In this document: positions 33,553 to 44,393 of the stretch, in pieces | Layout: every line of letters starts with the position of its first letter | Numbering within the stretch: the first letter of the stretch is position 1 | Source of the DNA: Piezodorus guildinii | Taxonomy: Eukaryota; Arthropoda; Insecta; Hemiptera; Pentatomidae | Reading direction: 5' to 3' | Assembly (NCBI GenBank): GCA_023052935.1 | Contig: CM041298.1 | Coordinates: 116,915,977 to 116,979,976 of the forward strand | Length of the DNA: 64,000 nt | Made by a program: the position numbers and the translations under genes | Notes under the pieces: model-generated | Database searches by the model: none | What the model was told of the DNA's origin: nothing | The model's input: the letters and a program-made list of their open reading frames with translations, nothing else

Positions 33553-34769
33553 TTCTGCCTATTCCTCCCTCCTACCTATTTTCTTATTATCCAGTCCTAC
33601 CTCGCTGATAGATCTTTCAAAATAAATCACAATAGTTCCTATTCCTCCCTGTTTTCTCAATCTGCTGGTGTTCCTCAAGGCAGCATCCCAGGACCCGTTC
33701 TTTATACAGTCTATACAGCTGATATCCCAACCCATCCTCATACTTTCCCTATGCTGATGACACGTGTGTGCTATCAGTAGATAATGATCCAGTTACTGCC
33801 TCTCATACTCGTCAATCCCACATCCGAGACCTTGAATTATGGTGCCAGAATTGGAGGATTAAAATTAATTCTAACAAATCCCACCAGATAACATTTACCC
33901 TTCGTCGTAAGCTGTTGAACAGATTCGATACCTAGGACTCCACCTTGACAAATGTCTAACTTGGAATCCCCATACAAGGCTGAAACGACAAGAAACTGCC
34001 CGACGTAATCGACTACTTCAATACTTACTTGACAAACGCTCCAACCTTCCACTTAATTACAAAAGGCTCATTTATATGACCATCATAAGACCAATATGGA
34101 CTTACGGAGTAGAGCTATGGGGCTCTACTAAACCATTGAATTACTCTCGTATCCAATACTTACAATCCTAAATCCTTCGGAAAATCCTCAATGCTCCTCA
34201 TTTTGTCACAAACAAACTCATCCATAAAAACCTTAATATTCATTATGTTGGTGACTTAGCCCGAACCAGGTACCATTCGTTCCATGACAAACTCCTGTCC
34301 CACTACAACCCATTAGTTTCAATCCTTGCTTCCTCTTCAATTCCCGACAATCCTCCAAGACGTCTGAAAAGAAGATGGCCTCAAGACCTTCTTGTTTAGA
34401 TTAATTACTAGAGTGCTGCCAATGGGCAGTTTCTCTTCAGGTTTTTCATGTACACTATCTTTCATATAATATTCATTATGTTGGTGACTTAGCCCGAACC
34501 AGGTACCATTCGTTCCATGACAAACTCCTTTCCCACTACAACCCATTAGTTTCAATCCTTGCTTCCTCTTCGATCCCTGATAATTCTCCGATGCGTCTGA
34601 AAAGAAGATGGCCACGGGACCTTCTAGTTTAGAATATACTTAGAGTGCTGCCACTGGGTAGTTTCTCTACATGTATTTCATGATAGTTTTATATATTACC
34701 ATCACATTTACTTGATGTATTTTTATTTAATACAGTTGTAAATATCAATAGATATGTTAAAAAAAAAAA
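33553..34769 (+). pseudogene. Chimeric, degenerate Jockey-type LINE copy
   Basis: RT remnant from just upstream of AGVPQGS (33661-33685) through a deletion at the YADD block (about 33744) and several frameshifts to the C-terminus near 34398. A 3' UTR follows that matches the copy at 26078-27150 (CAGGTTTTTCATGTACACTATCTTT). At about 34466 the sequence jumps back to ATTCATTATGTTGGTGACTT, already present at 34239. It then repeats the C-terminus and adds a different 3' UTR and poly(A) (to 34769). Two 3' ends are thus fused in tandem. Confidence 0.85.
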
Positions 34770-35207
34770 TTTCTTCTTTTTTTTAATTACACTTCTTGAT
34801 AAAAAAATATTGTCTAAATGCGCATTGGCACGTCCTTATCGAGACAGTATAATCGTACCCTCTCTAACCTGGTGATTAATCTCATAATTTACTCGACCCG
34901 TGGGGAATTTATAGCCTTGTAAATCTGGGCGACTTTACAAAACATATTTTTAATTGTTCATTAAGGCTTAATGCCTAGAGGGCCTTATAAGGGCTGATAT
35001 ACTGACCAGGTGACCCTCCTCTTTATAGTTCCCATTAGGGAGATTTATTATTCCACTCTAAGCTCACTATATATTTCTTCGCTCCTATGTTTCTTGATTC
35101 CTCTTGTTTTTTATTTTCTAACTTCCAGCGGATCTTGGGAATGTTTGCTAAATATTGCGTTGTCTGGTAAATAATGCAGGGTTATAGTTTTAACAGAGAA
35201 AAAACAG
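34770..35207. other. Unrecognised sequence
   Basis: No coding or repeat signature recognised. Confidence 0.4.
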
Positions 35208-35265
35208 TCTGGTGCGTGCAACACAGAACTTTCACTTACCTCTCTTGTTATAATCAATTCATTGT
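35208..35265 (+). repeat. Repeat H, 5' end fragment
   Basis: TCTGGTGCGTGCAACACAG with subterminal ACTTTCACTTACC, then AATCAATT, after which homology stops. Confidence 0.65.
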
Positions 35266-35286
35266 TGTTTTTTTTTTGTACACTCA

Positions 35287-35390
35287 CTAATACTGCTATT
35301 AATAATAATAATAATAAATTCTTTATTTATTCTGGGACTAATCCCTTAAGAATAATATTACAAGAAAATTAAAATAAACACTTTAGAGTC
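35287..35390 (-). repeat. CR1/L2-like LINE 3' end with AAT tail
   Basis: AAT repeats at 35307-35322 followed by TTATTCTGGGACTAATCCCTTAAGAATAA, the reverse complement of the LINE 3' end seen at 53130-53200 (as CCCAGAATAATAAAGAAC) and 63414-63450. Oriented with its tail to the left. Confidence 0.6.
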
Positions 35391-36185
35391 TTAGAGTATA
35401 AAATTAAACAGGAAAAAAAATACAAATTAGAAAAAAATATAATAATAGTAATTTAAAAAAACAATCTTAAATAAAAATATTGAAAATTAAGCTATATAAT
35501 AAACAAAATAAGAGATATATATAATTTTGATTACAAACAATTTACATTACTTTATTTATTTTTGGCGTTAAATAATATACTAATAATATAACAAGTGCAA
35601 AATACAACATAACATAAAATAGAATAAAAGTAAGTAAGGAAATTAGTGACGATGATGAGGCAATTGGGATAATTGTAAAAGGGTCGAGAATTAAGGAGTA
35701 GAATAGAGCTAATCCTAAAAATGTTAATAATTTGTAAGTCGTTGTTATCTGTCAAAAAATTAAGCAATGGATATTCAAATTGAAAACGTAAATTTAGACT
35801 GAGGTTTTCAAAAAATAAAATAAAATGTAAGGAGCTAAAACATATAGGAAACAATTATTAAAATACTGAATTATGAAAGCAAATAGAAAAGTATAACAAC
35901 AAAATTTAAAAGTTCTAAATAACAAAATATCATTAATACCTTCCTTTTAAGAAACTAAAAATAATGTCTTATTTAAGGAAATAAAATAAATGTTTAACAA
36001 TAAGTCTGTAACTTGAAAACAAATCTCAGGCAAAGATATCTAAATCAGCCTGTTAATTAATAATCACCGCTGGACACCCATCGGCCTTCCGGCACCTCAA
36101 CCTTCATTAATATTATTGGCCTCGTTCCGGCCAAGTTTAAAATGATGTACTAAAATCACGACATCTTAGTAAAGACTGGTTTATT
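35391..36185. other. A-rich sequence, nothing recognised
   Basis: Very A/T-rich on both strands with no repeat boundary. A slightly GC-richer patch at 36065-36135 has no ORF. Confidence 0.45.
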
Positions 36186-36470
36186 GTTTGTTTATTTATT
36201 TAAGGTCACTTTATGCAACTATGGCTAATCGGACGATACTACAGTGGGAATCCTAAATTTTGCCTATTCACGTTTTATTAGGATAGGGATCTTAAACGAG
36301 TACCTGACATCGCACAGGCTCGGGACCAACTTTTAACGCCCCCTCCGAAGAACCTCATAACTAAGTATTTTTTACTCCCATTAAAAAATCCTAGGACCAC
36401 CTGTAGGTTTGAACCCGTGACCTTTGGCATAGGAGGCTGTTATGCTAGCCACCCAGCTACAAGTGATCCC
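36186..36470 (-). mobile_element. SINE-A copy
   Basis: Full-length, minus strand. Flanks AGACTGGTTTA (36174-36184) and AGACAGGATTA (36472-36482) may be a worn target duplication with two mismatches. Confidence 0.85.
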
Positions 36471-37362
36471 TAGACAGGATTATTTTTAAGTTGCAAAATG
36501 AGGTAAGCATACGTTTTCTTTTGGGAGAGGAAAAATAATAATCATCTAAACACTTTTAAATTAAAATACTACAACTAAATTATAACCTATACTTTTGTAG
36601 CAAGTAGTATAACATTAAGAGCTGATTTATTAATGTTTTTTATAGATTTTTTATATCACAACCACCTTCTTTATCTTACTATTTGTATGCTTTCAAGTTA
36701 TAATGACGATATTGCGTGTCGGTATGAATCATAACAGTATTGATCAATGTCGAAATAAGCCTTAATTAGATAAGTAAAATATCGTTAAAATTTCCTCAAA
36801 TAATGACATTTAAATTTATTTTTGTTGATTGTCCAATATACTTGTGTTAATATTGTAGCGGAGTAATTTTGCGAAGCGTCAACAGAGAGCACCACCCTCT
36901 CGCATATATTTAGCTTCTTTGTCCCATATTTTACATATGTATTGTTTTGTTTGTTTTTTAGTTATTACATCACTTTGATTAATAAATAAAACATTAGTTA
37001 GTTTTTATTATTTCAGTTTTTATTATTTAGTCAGATATTATTATATGTGCACCACGAGGCTAACATTAAAACAATCTCCCAAAACTGCCGTTATTATTGA
37101 TATTTTGAAAAATTTTGTATGTTTTGTATTTTATGAAAACTTCAATAAAAGAAATATAGTCATTTGTTAACTTGAACTTCATTAAATCAGTTTTATAATA
37201 ATAAAGTTTATGTGTTAATTAAATACGCACAACTATGACAATAACAATGAAGCATAAACTCCTAATATTTTAGTTTTTTAAAAAATAAATAAAACAGAAC
37301 TTTTTTTAAAAATTATTATTTTATTGAAATCTACAACAAGTAAAAATAACCTCAAGGATAAA
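36471..37362. other. AT-rich sequence, nothing recognised
   Basis: A small GC-richer patch at 36855-36905 aside, no feature is visible. Confidence 0.45.
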
Positions 37363-37809
37363 AAAAAAAAAAAAAAAAAAAAAGTGTAACTGCCCATTAG
37401 CACCAGTTTAGAACTTTATCTAAACTAAAATGTCTTGAAGTACATCTTATTTTCACACACCTCGGAGGATTAAGAGGAAGCAAGGATTGAAACTAATGGG
37501 TTAGATAGGGAATGAAGTTTCTTTTAAAAGGAGCGATACCTGGTTTGGACCCAATCAGCATACAGAGCAGTAAGGTCTTTATGGATGACTGTATTCCTGA
37601 CAAAGTAAGAAGAGTGAGGATTTTACAAAGGATTTTGGAATGTAAGGATTGGATATGGGAAGAGTTTAGTAGAGTCCCAAAGCTCAAATCTCCAAGTCCA
37701 GATATCCATTATGATGGCCAGAAGATATTTTTGTAGTTATTGGGAGGTTAAAACATCTGTAAAGTAATTATTGAAGTAACTGAAAGCGACGAACAGTTTC
37801 ATGTCGTCA
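37363..37809 (-). pseudogene. Degenerate Jockey-type LINE fragment
   Basis: Minus-strand 3' part of the Jockey family, close to 53911-54757 (shared AGGAAGCAAGGATTGAAACTA). Heavily mutated, with deletions. The left end carries an A run (about 37361-37384) on the plus strand, opposite to what a retroposed tail would give, so the left boundary is uncertain. Confidence 0.65.
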
Positions 37810-37814
37810 GTCTA

Positions 37815-38009
37815 GTTTGTTTATTTATTTGTCGTCACTGCAGCGCTACTGTGGCTAATTGGACGACAGTACAGTGGAGGTCCTGAATTTTGCCTAACCA
37901 GGTTTTATTATGATAGGGATCTTTAACTAGTACTAGACATCGAGCAGGCTCGAAACCACCATTTTACGTACCTTCAGAAGGGTGACACAACTAAGGATTT
38001 TTTACTCCC

Positions 38010-38014
<5 letters not shown>
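37815..38014 (-). mobile_element. SINE-A copy, truncated at a TA microsatellite
   Basis: The SINE-A tail and body run normally on the minus strand up to ATTTTTTACTCCCATTA. The sequence then becomes (TA)n, and the tRNA-like head is missing. Confidence 0.8.

Positions 38015-38089
<75 letters not shown>
38013..38089. repeat. TA microsatellite
   Basis: About 38 uninterrupted TA units replacing the head of the neighbouring SINE-A. Confidence 0.95.
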
Positions 38090-38092
<3 letters not shown>

Positions 38093-38221
38093 CCTTTTCC
38101 TGATAATTTGACTTTGACCCAGAAAAGTATTTATGTTTGGGTATCTAGAACCATTATTTAGCTCGAGTTGTACTTTCCCTAATGACAAGTATTGATTATT
38201 TCTGCTTTTTATCTGAAAAAA

Positions 38222-39123
38222 TCTAGTGCGGGCAACACACGACTCTCACTTAACTCCGTTTGTAAAATCGATTAAAGAATTTTGAAGTACAGTAAGAGAT
38301 AAAAAAATGAGTAAAACCATTAAAGAATTAGTTAAATGAAATTTCTATAAAAACATGTGTTTGATTAAAAATTATATTATATTATTATCTAAAATAATCA
38401 CTTAGTTTTATCGGCTTTTCATCACTCTCTACTTTTAGAAGCTTGTGTATAAGATAATATTTATTCTAAAATCTGATATATATAATGATATATCATACAT
38501 GTATATTACCGTTCTTATGTTCAAAAACAAAAAATTGCTTAAAAAAATATTTTTTTAGCTTTTTCCTTTAGTTGGGTATCGAATTCATTCAATTTATATA
38601 GTTACCTGTTTTTCATCTGTGGTAACAAGGAAATATAGTTTTTTTTATAGAATCAACAAAATTAAAGGTACATTAGAAGAAGAAAATTTAAAATATCGCC
38701 ATTTAAGCCCTACTAAGTCAGACTATTATAATCAGAATTAACCCTACATGTTATTAAAGCCTATTGAATTTTACATCGATATAACGAGTTTAATCAAAAT
38801 CTTCGGAACTATTTTTGAGAAAATCCTAAAAAGGTGCAATATGCATGATATAAAGTGACTTTTCTGGTTAGCCGATTTTTATGAAAAAGTTTTCGTAACA
38901 TCTCGGACGTATAGTTGTCTTAAATATGAAATTTCAGTTCCACAGGACTTTTCGTTTTCACCCGGGAGTTACCAACCACACACACACACACACAACTTTT
39001 TGCGGGACTTGGTTATTTGGACTCAGGGGACCCTAAAACGCGTAATTCCGTTGAAAACTGGAATTCGAAAATTTTCACGATCGCAATACTTTCCCTTACT
39101 ATATATAGTAAATGAAAGTAAAA
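38222..39123 (+). repeat. Repeat H, complete copy
   Basis: 5' TCTAGTGCGGGCAACACACG, subterminal ACTCTCACTTAAC, long AT-rich body, CA microsatellite at about 38973-38994, CGATCGCAATACTTTCCC and the terminal hairpin (ACTTTCCCTTACTATATATA with its complement AGTAAATGAAAGT). About 900 bp. It shows the layout of a small non-autonomous Helitron/HINE: TC start, asymmetric subterminal inverted repeats and a 3' hairpin. The class is an inference. Confidence 0.85.
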
Positions 39124-39334
39124 TCGTCATGGAACTGTATTTTACTAATATACTTTCGGAAAAAATAGGTTAAATTATAGTGAATACCGTATCTAAATGT
39201 GGCGTGCGGTTTAGAAGTTCGCGGAAAACACGAATCGCGACGTCATTTTATGAAAAGAGAGATAATTAATCAAATATCATCTATATATGTATATAAAATT
39301 ATATATATTTTTTTCCTTCTTTATGGAGAACATT

Positions 39335-39525
39335 ATCCAAAAATATGACTTCCTCTGAGAGTCATTTTACACAGTTGGCATTGCTGTGGATCCCTTCGTG
39401 CGATGAGGTACACATGGACGAGGCGGCAGTGTCCTTTTCTCAGGCGAGACCTGCTCACGCCTGGATGGTGTGGCCCATGAGCTCTTTTGATGTCTTTAAG
39501 CTTATTATTACCCGACATATCCAAG
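39335..39525 (-). pseudogene. C-terminal fragment of an RNase H-type LINE ORF2
   Basis: The minus strand reads GHCRLVHVYLIARRDPQQC, then QLCKMTLRGSHIF, aligning residue for residue with the zinc-binding C-terminus at 18103-18345 (RLTHSYLF...C-x2-C...TLTIRHIF). About 60 codons; no other domain. Confidence 0.5.
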
Positions 39526-39580
39526 GTCTGTTGCTGTTAATTTATGATTTTTACATTTTTAGCTTTAATAACTGACCTTT

Positions 39581-39712
39581 TTTACTTTCACTCACTATAT
39601 ATAGTAAGGGAAAGTATTGCGATCGTGAAAAATTTTCGAATTCCAGTTTTAAACGGAAATACACATTTTAGAGTCCCCTGAGTCCAAATAACCAAGTTCC
39701 GCAAAAAGGTCT

Positions 39713-39713
<1 letters not shown>
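39581..39713 (-). repeat. Repeat H, part 1 of a copy split by the R1-clade LINE
   Basis: Terminal hairpin region (ACTTTCACTCACTATATATAG) through TCCAAATAACCAAGTTCC up to the start of the microsatellite (AAAAAGGTCTG). Continues at 44394. Confidence 0.88.
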
Positions 39714-39752
<39 letters not shown>

Positions 39753-39913
39753 TGTAGGGGAAAATCTTTCATAAGACGAAGTGGCCTCTTGAATCCACAA
39801 CAGTGTGAGATTCTTACTCACTAAAAACCACCTACATTCGCTGCGATGTCACACCGCGGGACTGCTTGCAGGCATTACTTCGCGGTGGACAGGATGGCTA
39901 AGCGCCTACTTCT

Positions 39914-42910
39914 CTACTGCATACTTCTTGGTACTTGACCTCTTCTCGCTCGCTCCTGGGTTCTCAGTCTACTTCCGACTCTCGCAGCATAATCTGAAAC
40001 AGTATTCCAGTTTTCTTGACTCGTCAACATGAGCTGTACCAGATTTTCCGGTGTGGATCTTTTTCCCAGCATCATATCTAGCTGGACCTTTTCCTCGGTA
40101 AAGTTTTTACATGCAAAGAAAGCATGTTCCACTGTTTCATCCAAAGGAAGACAGGTGGTACATGATGATTCTTCTTCCAGCTTGAACCTGTGAAGATATG
40201 ACCTGAAACAGCCATGTCCAGAGAGTAGTTGGGTAAGGTAATAATCAACCTCTCCGTGTGTGCGGGTCACCCACGATGCAATATCTGCTATCAGGCGGTT
40301 CGTCCACCTTCCAGATGATGATGAGTCCCAGCGTCTCTGCCATCTGCGAAGAGTCTCCAGTCTTTCGTCTTTCGCCAACGTTAGCCAATGCGCCTCTGGC
40401 TCTTCACATTTTCTACGGTAGATTCTGTCACGCTCTACTGCCAGTAGATCTATCGGAATCATGTCGGCGATGATGCACACGGCATCATACGATACAGTGC
40501 GAAATGCTCTTGCGACGCGAATGGCATTTCTACGATGGACGCTAATCGCCTTACGAGAATATGATCTCACCTGGAAGGTATGCGACCAGATTGGTGCGGC
40601 GTACAAAAGCACTGAATTGGTTACGTTAGCAAGAAGCCTCCTCCGGCTTTGCGCAGGTCCACCGATATTTGGCATGATTCTAGCCAGTGCGTTAGTTACC
40701 TTCGCTGCTTTCATGCTGACTACATGCAAGTGCTCATCAAACCGCAGCCTAGCATCAATCTGAACACCTAAGTATTTTATGGAGGGCTTTGAGAGGATGT
40801 TGATCTCTCCAACGGTCAAATTGATTTTTTCCCTCACTTTCCTGCTGGTAATAAGTACAGCCTCAGTCTTGTGGTCAGCCAGTTGTAGGCCTACGGACGA
40901 AAGCCACTGGCGAATATTAAATATTGCGTTGTTGGCCTTGTACGTAATCTCTTCCAATAACTTTCCTCGAGCAATGATAGCAAGATCGTCTGCGAATCCT
41001 ACCGTGGTAGTTCCTTCCGGCATAGGAAGTCTGAGAACGGCGTCGTACATGACATTCCATAACAACGGTCCTAATACTGAACCCTGAGGAACGCCACCTG
41101 TTATTTTGTACGTTTTTAGTCCTGCGTATGTTTTATACCTCAGGATTCTATCAGAAAAGTAACTTCTGATGATCTTAAGGAGGTACTGTGGAAGTTTTTT
41201 CTTACTTAACTCTTCCATGATGCACTCCCATCTCGCTGAGTTAAAAGCATTCTTGACATCTAACGTTATCACGGCGCAATACTTTTTTCTACCCCTTCTC
41301 CATCTTTTTCCTGCAGTGGCTTCTCTGGCTGACTTAATCACAAAGTCTATTGCATCAACTGTTGACCTACCTTTTCTAAAACCATATTGATTTTCAGACA
41401 ATCCTCGACTTTCCTCAATATGCATTGTAATCCTATTGCACACAATCCTCTCCAGAATTTTACCCGCAGTGTTTAAAAGACAGATTGGGCGGTAGGATGC
41501 AGGGTCATCAGGAGACCCTTTACCCTTTGGCAGAGTACCATTGCTGTTTTTTCCACTCAACAGGAAATATCCTTCACGGAGACAGGAATTGTACACGTCC
41601 AGGAAGAGTTATGGTCTGATTCTGACTGCTGCTTTTAGGGCAACGTTTGGAACATTGTCCGATCCTGAGGCTTTGTTATCCCCTACTTTGCGATAGGCTG
41701 TCTCAAGTTCTTCTAGTGCGATTTCCGGTACCTGGTCCTGTTCTAGGTGCGGTATTAAATCGAAGACTACTTCTGGTCTTGTTGGGAACAGCGCTAAAAC
41801 AATTTTCCCTAATAGGTCAGGAGAGCTTGGTGGCGATAAGCTTGAGCTTTTTAGCCTTGCCATAACTATTTTGTATGGCCTTCCCCACGTGTCCTCATCT
41901 ACTTCTTCGCAGAGTTTCCTCCAGCAGTTGTGCTTTGCGTCTTTGATCGCTTTGACCAGGTGCTTTTTAGCATCCCGATATTCCTGTTTCCGAGCTTCAT
42001 GTGTCGGGCGACCTCTCGCCCTTTGGGTTAGCCTCCTTGTACGGAGACAAGTTTTTCGGAGGGCGGCGATTTCTTCATTCCACCAATACACCGGTAAGTT
42101 ACGGGTTATTTTCCGTGTTTTGGTCATTGAAGCATCACAGGCGTCAGTGATAAGCTTCATAAGCTTTTTGACTCTTTCCTCTGCCGGTCCGAGTAATTTG
42201 ACTTCTTCCTCCATCATTGTGACAAAGGAATCTCGGTCAAATGATCGATGGTTCCACACTGATCGTCTCGTTTGGAATGTTTTCCTTAATGTACCCGGGA
42301 CTTGGACTTCGAAGCAAATTGCTCGGTGATCACTGTGGGTATAGAGTTGACTTACGTGCCATTTGTTGTCAGAAACAAGGCATGGACTAACACAAGTCAG
42401 ATCAACAACTGATGCGCGATCATTTCTGGTGAAAGTAGGGGTGGACCCTGTGTTTAAAAGCACAATGTCGAGCGCAGCGAATACGTCCAGAACACACTCA
42501 CCTCTCTTATTAGTCTCTTTGCTTCCCCATGCCGTCGCCCAAGCGTTAAAGTCCCCTGCTATGACTAGAGGGTGACAGCCTCGCAGTTCCTGTACAATTT
42601 CATCAAGCATTTTTTCGAATTCAGCTTGAGAAGCGCTTGGAGGTGCGTAGACACTACAAATGTAGATACCACCCACCTTGACCCAAACAAAGTCCCTTGT
42701 TAAATTTTCCTGGGATTGCTGAATAAAATGACTCTTCCTTACCCAGAGAGCTGGTTTTCCGGTTTTGTCCGTCTTCCAGCGACAGGAATTTTCCATGTTC
42801 TTGTACTGTTCACACAGTACAGCAACGTCAATACCCTTCTCACTTATTGTTTGCCAGCAAAGATCCTGGGCCGCTTCACAGTGGTTTAGATTTAGTTGTA
42901 ACAATCTCAT
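39914..42910 (-). pseudogene. R1-clade LINE ORF2: endonuclease and reverse transcriptase, one nonsense codon
   Basis: The frame runs from ATG at 42910 to a stop at 39914, about 998 codons. It is interrupted once, by an in-frame TAA at 41611-41609 between VALKAAVRIRP and LFLDVYNSC. Endonuclease: LQLNLNHCEAAQDL, VIAGDFNAWATAWGS, SVVDLTCVSP, YTHSDHRAI. Reverse transcriptase: SYRPICLLNTAGKILERIV, YGFRKGRSTVDAI, TLDVKNAFNSARW, GVPQGSVLGPLLWNVMYD, VGFADDLAI and KYLGVQIDARL. A CCHC-like C-terminus (CTTCLPLDETVEHAFFAC), typical of the R1 clade, closes the protein. No RNase H. The start overlaps the ORF1 stop as ATGA. Apart from the stop the frame is clean, so inactivation is recent. A longer frame upstream of 42910 exists, but the ATGA overlap and the MRLLQLNLN start argue for 42910. 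Confidence 0.9.
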
Positions 42911-44227
42911 CTTCCGTGAATACCTGCCTCTTTCATTGCCTGTTGATAAACGGGACAGCCAAAGCAACCTGTCGCGTGTCTACGGTTTTTATCCTCAGGG
43001 CATAGAAGACAGCGCCGTTCTGCAGTACATTCCTTGGCTGGATGTCCTTCTTCGCCGCATCGCAAACAAAGTCCCGTGCGGTCAGGACCGTTACACTTTC
43101 TAGCAAGGTGACCATATGCAAGACATCGGAAACATCTCTGAAGCGAAATCTTTTCCCTCACTCGGCTATTAATCCATCCTACACGAATGGTGCGCTTTTC
43201 AAGTACTTTTCTAGCCAATTCCACGGGTAGTACTACTACAGCTGTCTGTGTGCCCCCGTAAGCCTTCCTCAGAGATTTCACAACAGATATTTCAATATTT
43301 TCTGCCCCGTTTATTTGATTTTGAAGTGCTTTGTGCACTTCTTCAGCTACCGTTAATTCATCGAGATCCTTCAATTCAATAGCGACAGAGTCAATCTTGC
43401 TAGTGACCTCTGCTTTGTCAGCCATTTTTTCTGCTATGGCAGAACGGAGTTCATCTGTCCTATGTTGCACCTTTTTGTCTAAAACCAAAAGAGACTCCCT
43501 TTTTGACTTTTTCGTATTTTTTGGACGTTTTCCCCTATCGCTTGAAGCTCCGGGTCGGTTCTCAACGTTCGCAAGACTTCTGCATATGATGATCCCTCCT
43601 TTGCGGTAACCATTAAGGCATCAGGACGAGCAGGTCTCGTGTTTTGTTTCGCCAATATGATTACTTTATTTTTCCTTTTAGCTTTCACCGTCTGCCATTG
43701 ATTAGCCGGTCGATCGCTGGAAGAATTGTTTTCCGCTGGAAGAGGAACATGTTCTTCCTGTCCTTTCCGAACCTTTGTCTTTTTTTTCCTTTTTTCTTCT
43801 TTTTGTTCATTGGTTGAGGAGGTGGTGTCCTTCGTTCAGAACCATCATGGAAAACATGTAAGCTAGGCGATGTCTGCGTTCCACGACTGTTTTCGGTTAC
43901 CGCCTCAACAGATGATTCTCCCTCCATTCTAGACATTTTTTCATAAAACATCCGGATCGTACACACGTGAGCTTTAATTATATTGTGGACATTGCGCTGT
44001 TTCATGACGAAATCGTGTAGTTTACTAACTTCTTCTCCAAGCAGTAGCCACACTTCTCTTCTTTTTTCTTCACTTGAGGCATTAGATGCTACAGCAGCCA
44101 AGTGATCCACTGCTGCAACATTGCGATCGCTTGATGACGACGTCCTGGAACCCGCCTCCCTAGACGCCGGTACTGGGGATCCGACCCCCTGCACCGTAGG
44201 ATTAACAATTTTCTTCAGACTCTCCAT
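42907..44227 (-). pseudogene. R1-clade LINE ORF1 (gag-like), two frameshifts
   Basis: Three overlapping frames together make one ORF1: 44227-43685 (begins MESLKKIVNPTVQG), 43688-43479 and 43488-42907. The first frame is Ser/Lys-rich with low complexity. The second holds a conserved LINE gag block (SYAEVLRTLRTDPELQAIG, VQKIRKSQKGSL). The third carries three zinc knuckles (CFRCLAYGHLARKC, CLRCGEEGHPAKEC, and CLLC with a final CFGC). Breaks lie near 43686 and within a T-rich stretch near 43483, each consistent with a small indel. The third frame ends TGA at 42909-42907, overlapping the ORF2 ATG by 4 bases. ORF1 proteins of this clade bind RNA and direct the RNP; this copy cannot make a full protein. 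Confidence 0.88.
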
Positions 44228-44231
44228 GATT

Positions 44232-44272
<41 letters not shown>
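44232..44272. repeat. TA microsatellite in the R1-clade LINE 5' UTR
   Basis: (AT)n immediately upstream of the ORF1 start codon on the minus strand. It could be part of the element or have grown after insertion. Confidence 0.85.
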
Positions 44273-44279
<7 letters not shown>

Positions 44280-44393
44280 TATATATTACTAAAGTGTGAG
44301 TGGGTGCATGGTGTATGCAGTGTACGAATCAGGAACCGGGGAGCGTTAATCTCCACAAGCTGTGAATCAGCTAGCTTGCGGGTAAAAGGTCTG

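Larger units (their letters stand above)
39714..44383 (-). mobile_element. Near-complete R1-clade LINE with 10-bp TSD
   Basis: On the minus strand it has a 156-bp 5' UTR including a TA microsatellite (44232-44272), a broken ORF1 (44227-42907), ORF2 (42910-39914) with one stop, a ~160-bp 3' UTR and a 37-base poly(A) seen as T at 39714-39750. It is flanked by AAAAGGTCTG at 39704-39713 and 44384-44393. It interrupts repeat H exactly at the left edge of its TG microsatellite. Confidence 0.93.

Noticed and set aside
37991..38188. ORFs with long (IY)n runs (also 44121-44461 and 50288-50494)
   Set aside because: Translation artefacts of TA microsatellites.
39345..39575. Plus-strand reading WIPSCDEVHMDEAA as an RNase H end motif
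   Set aside because: The minus-strand reading aligns much better with the LINE C-terminus at 18103-18345. The plus-strand likeness is limited to WIPS.
41871..42329. 152-codon plus-strand ORF and other plus-strand frames over 40-43.6 kb
   Set aside because: Antisense shadows of the R1-clade ORF2 and ORF1.
44236..44272. CRISPR-like or satellite arrays
   Set aside because: Periodic tracts in the window are dinucleotide microsatellites. No repeat-spacer structure exists and the sequence is eukaryotic.
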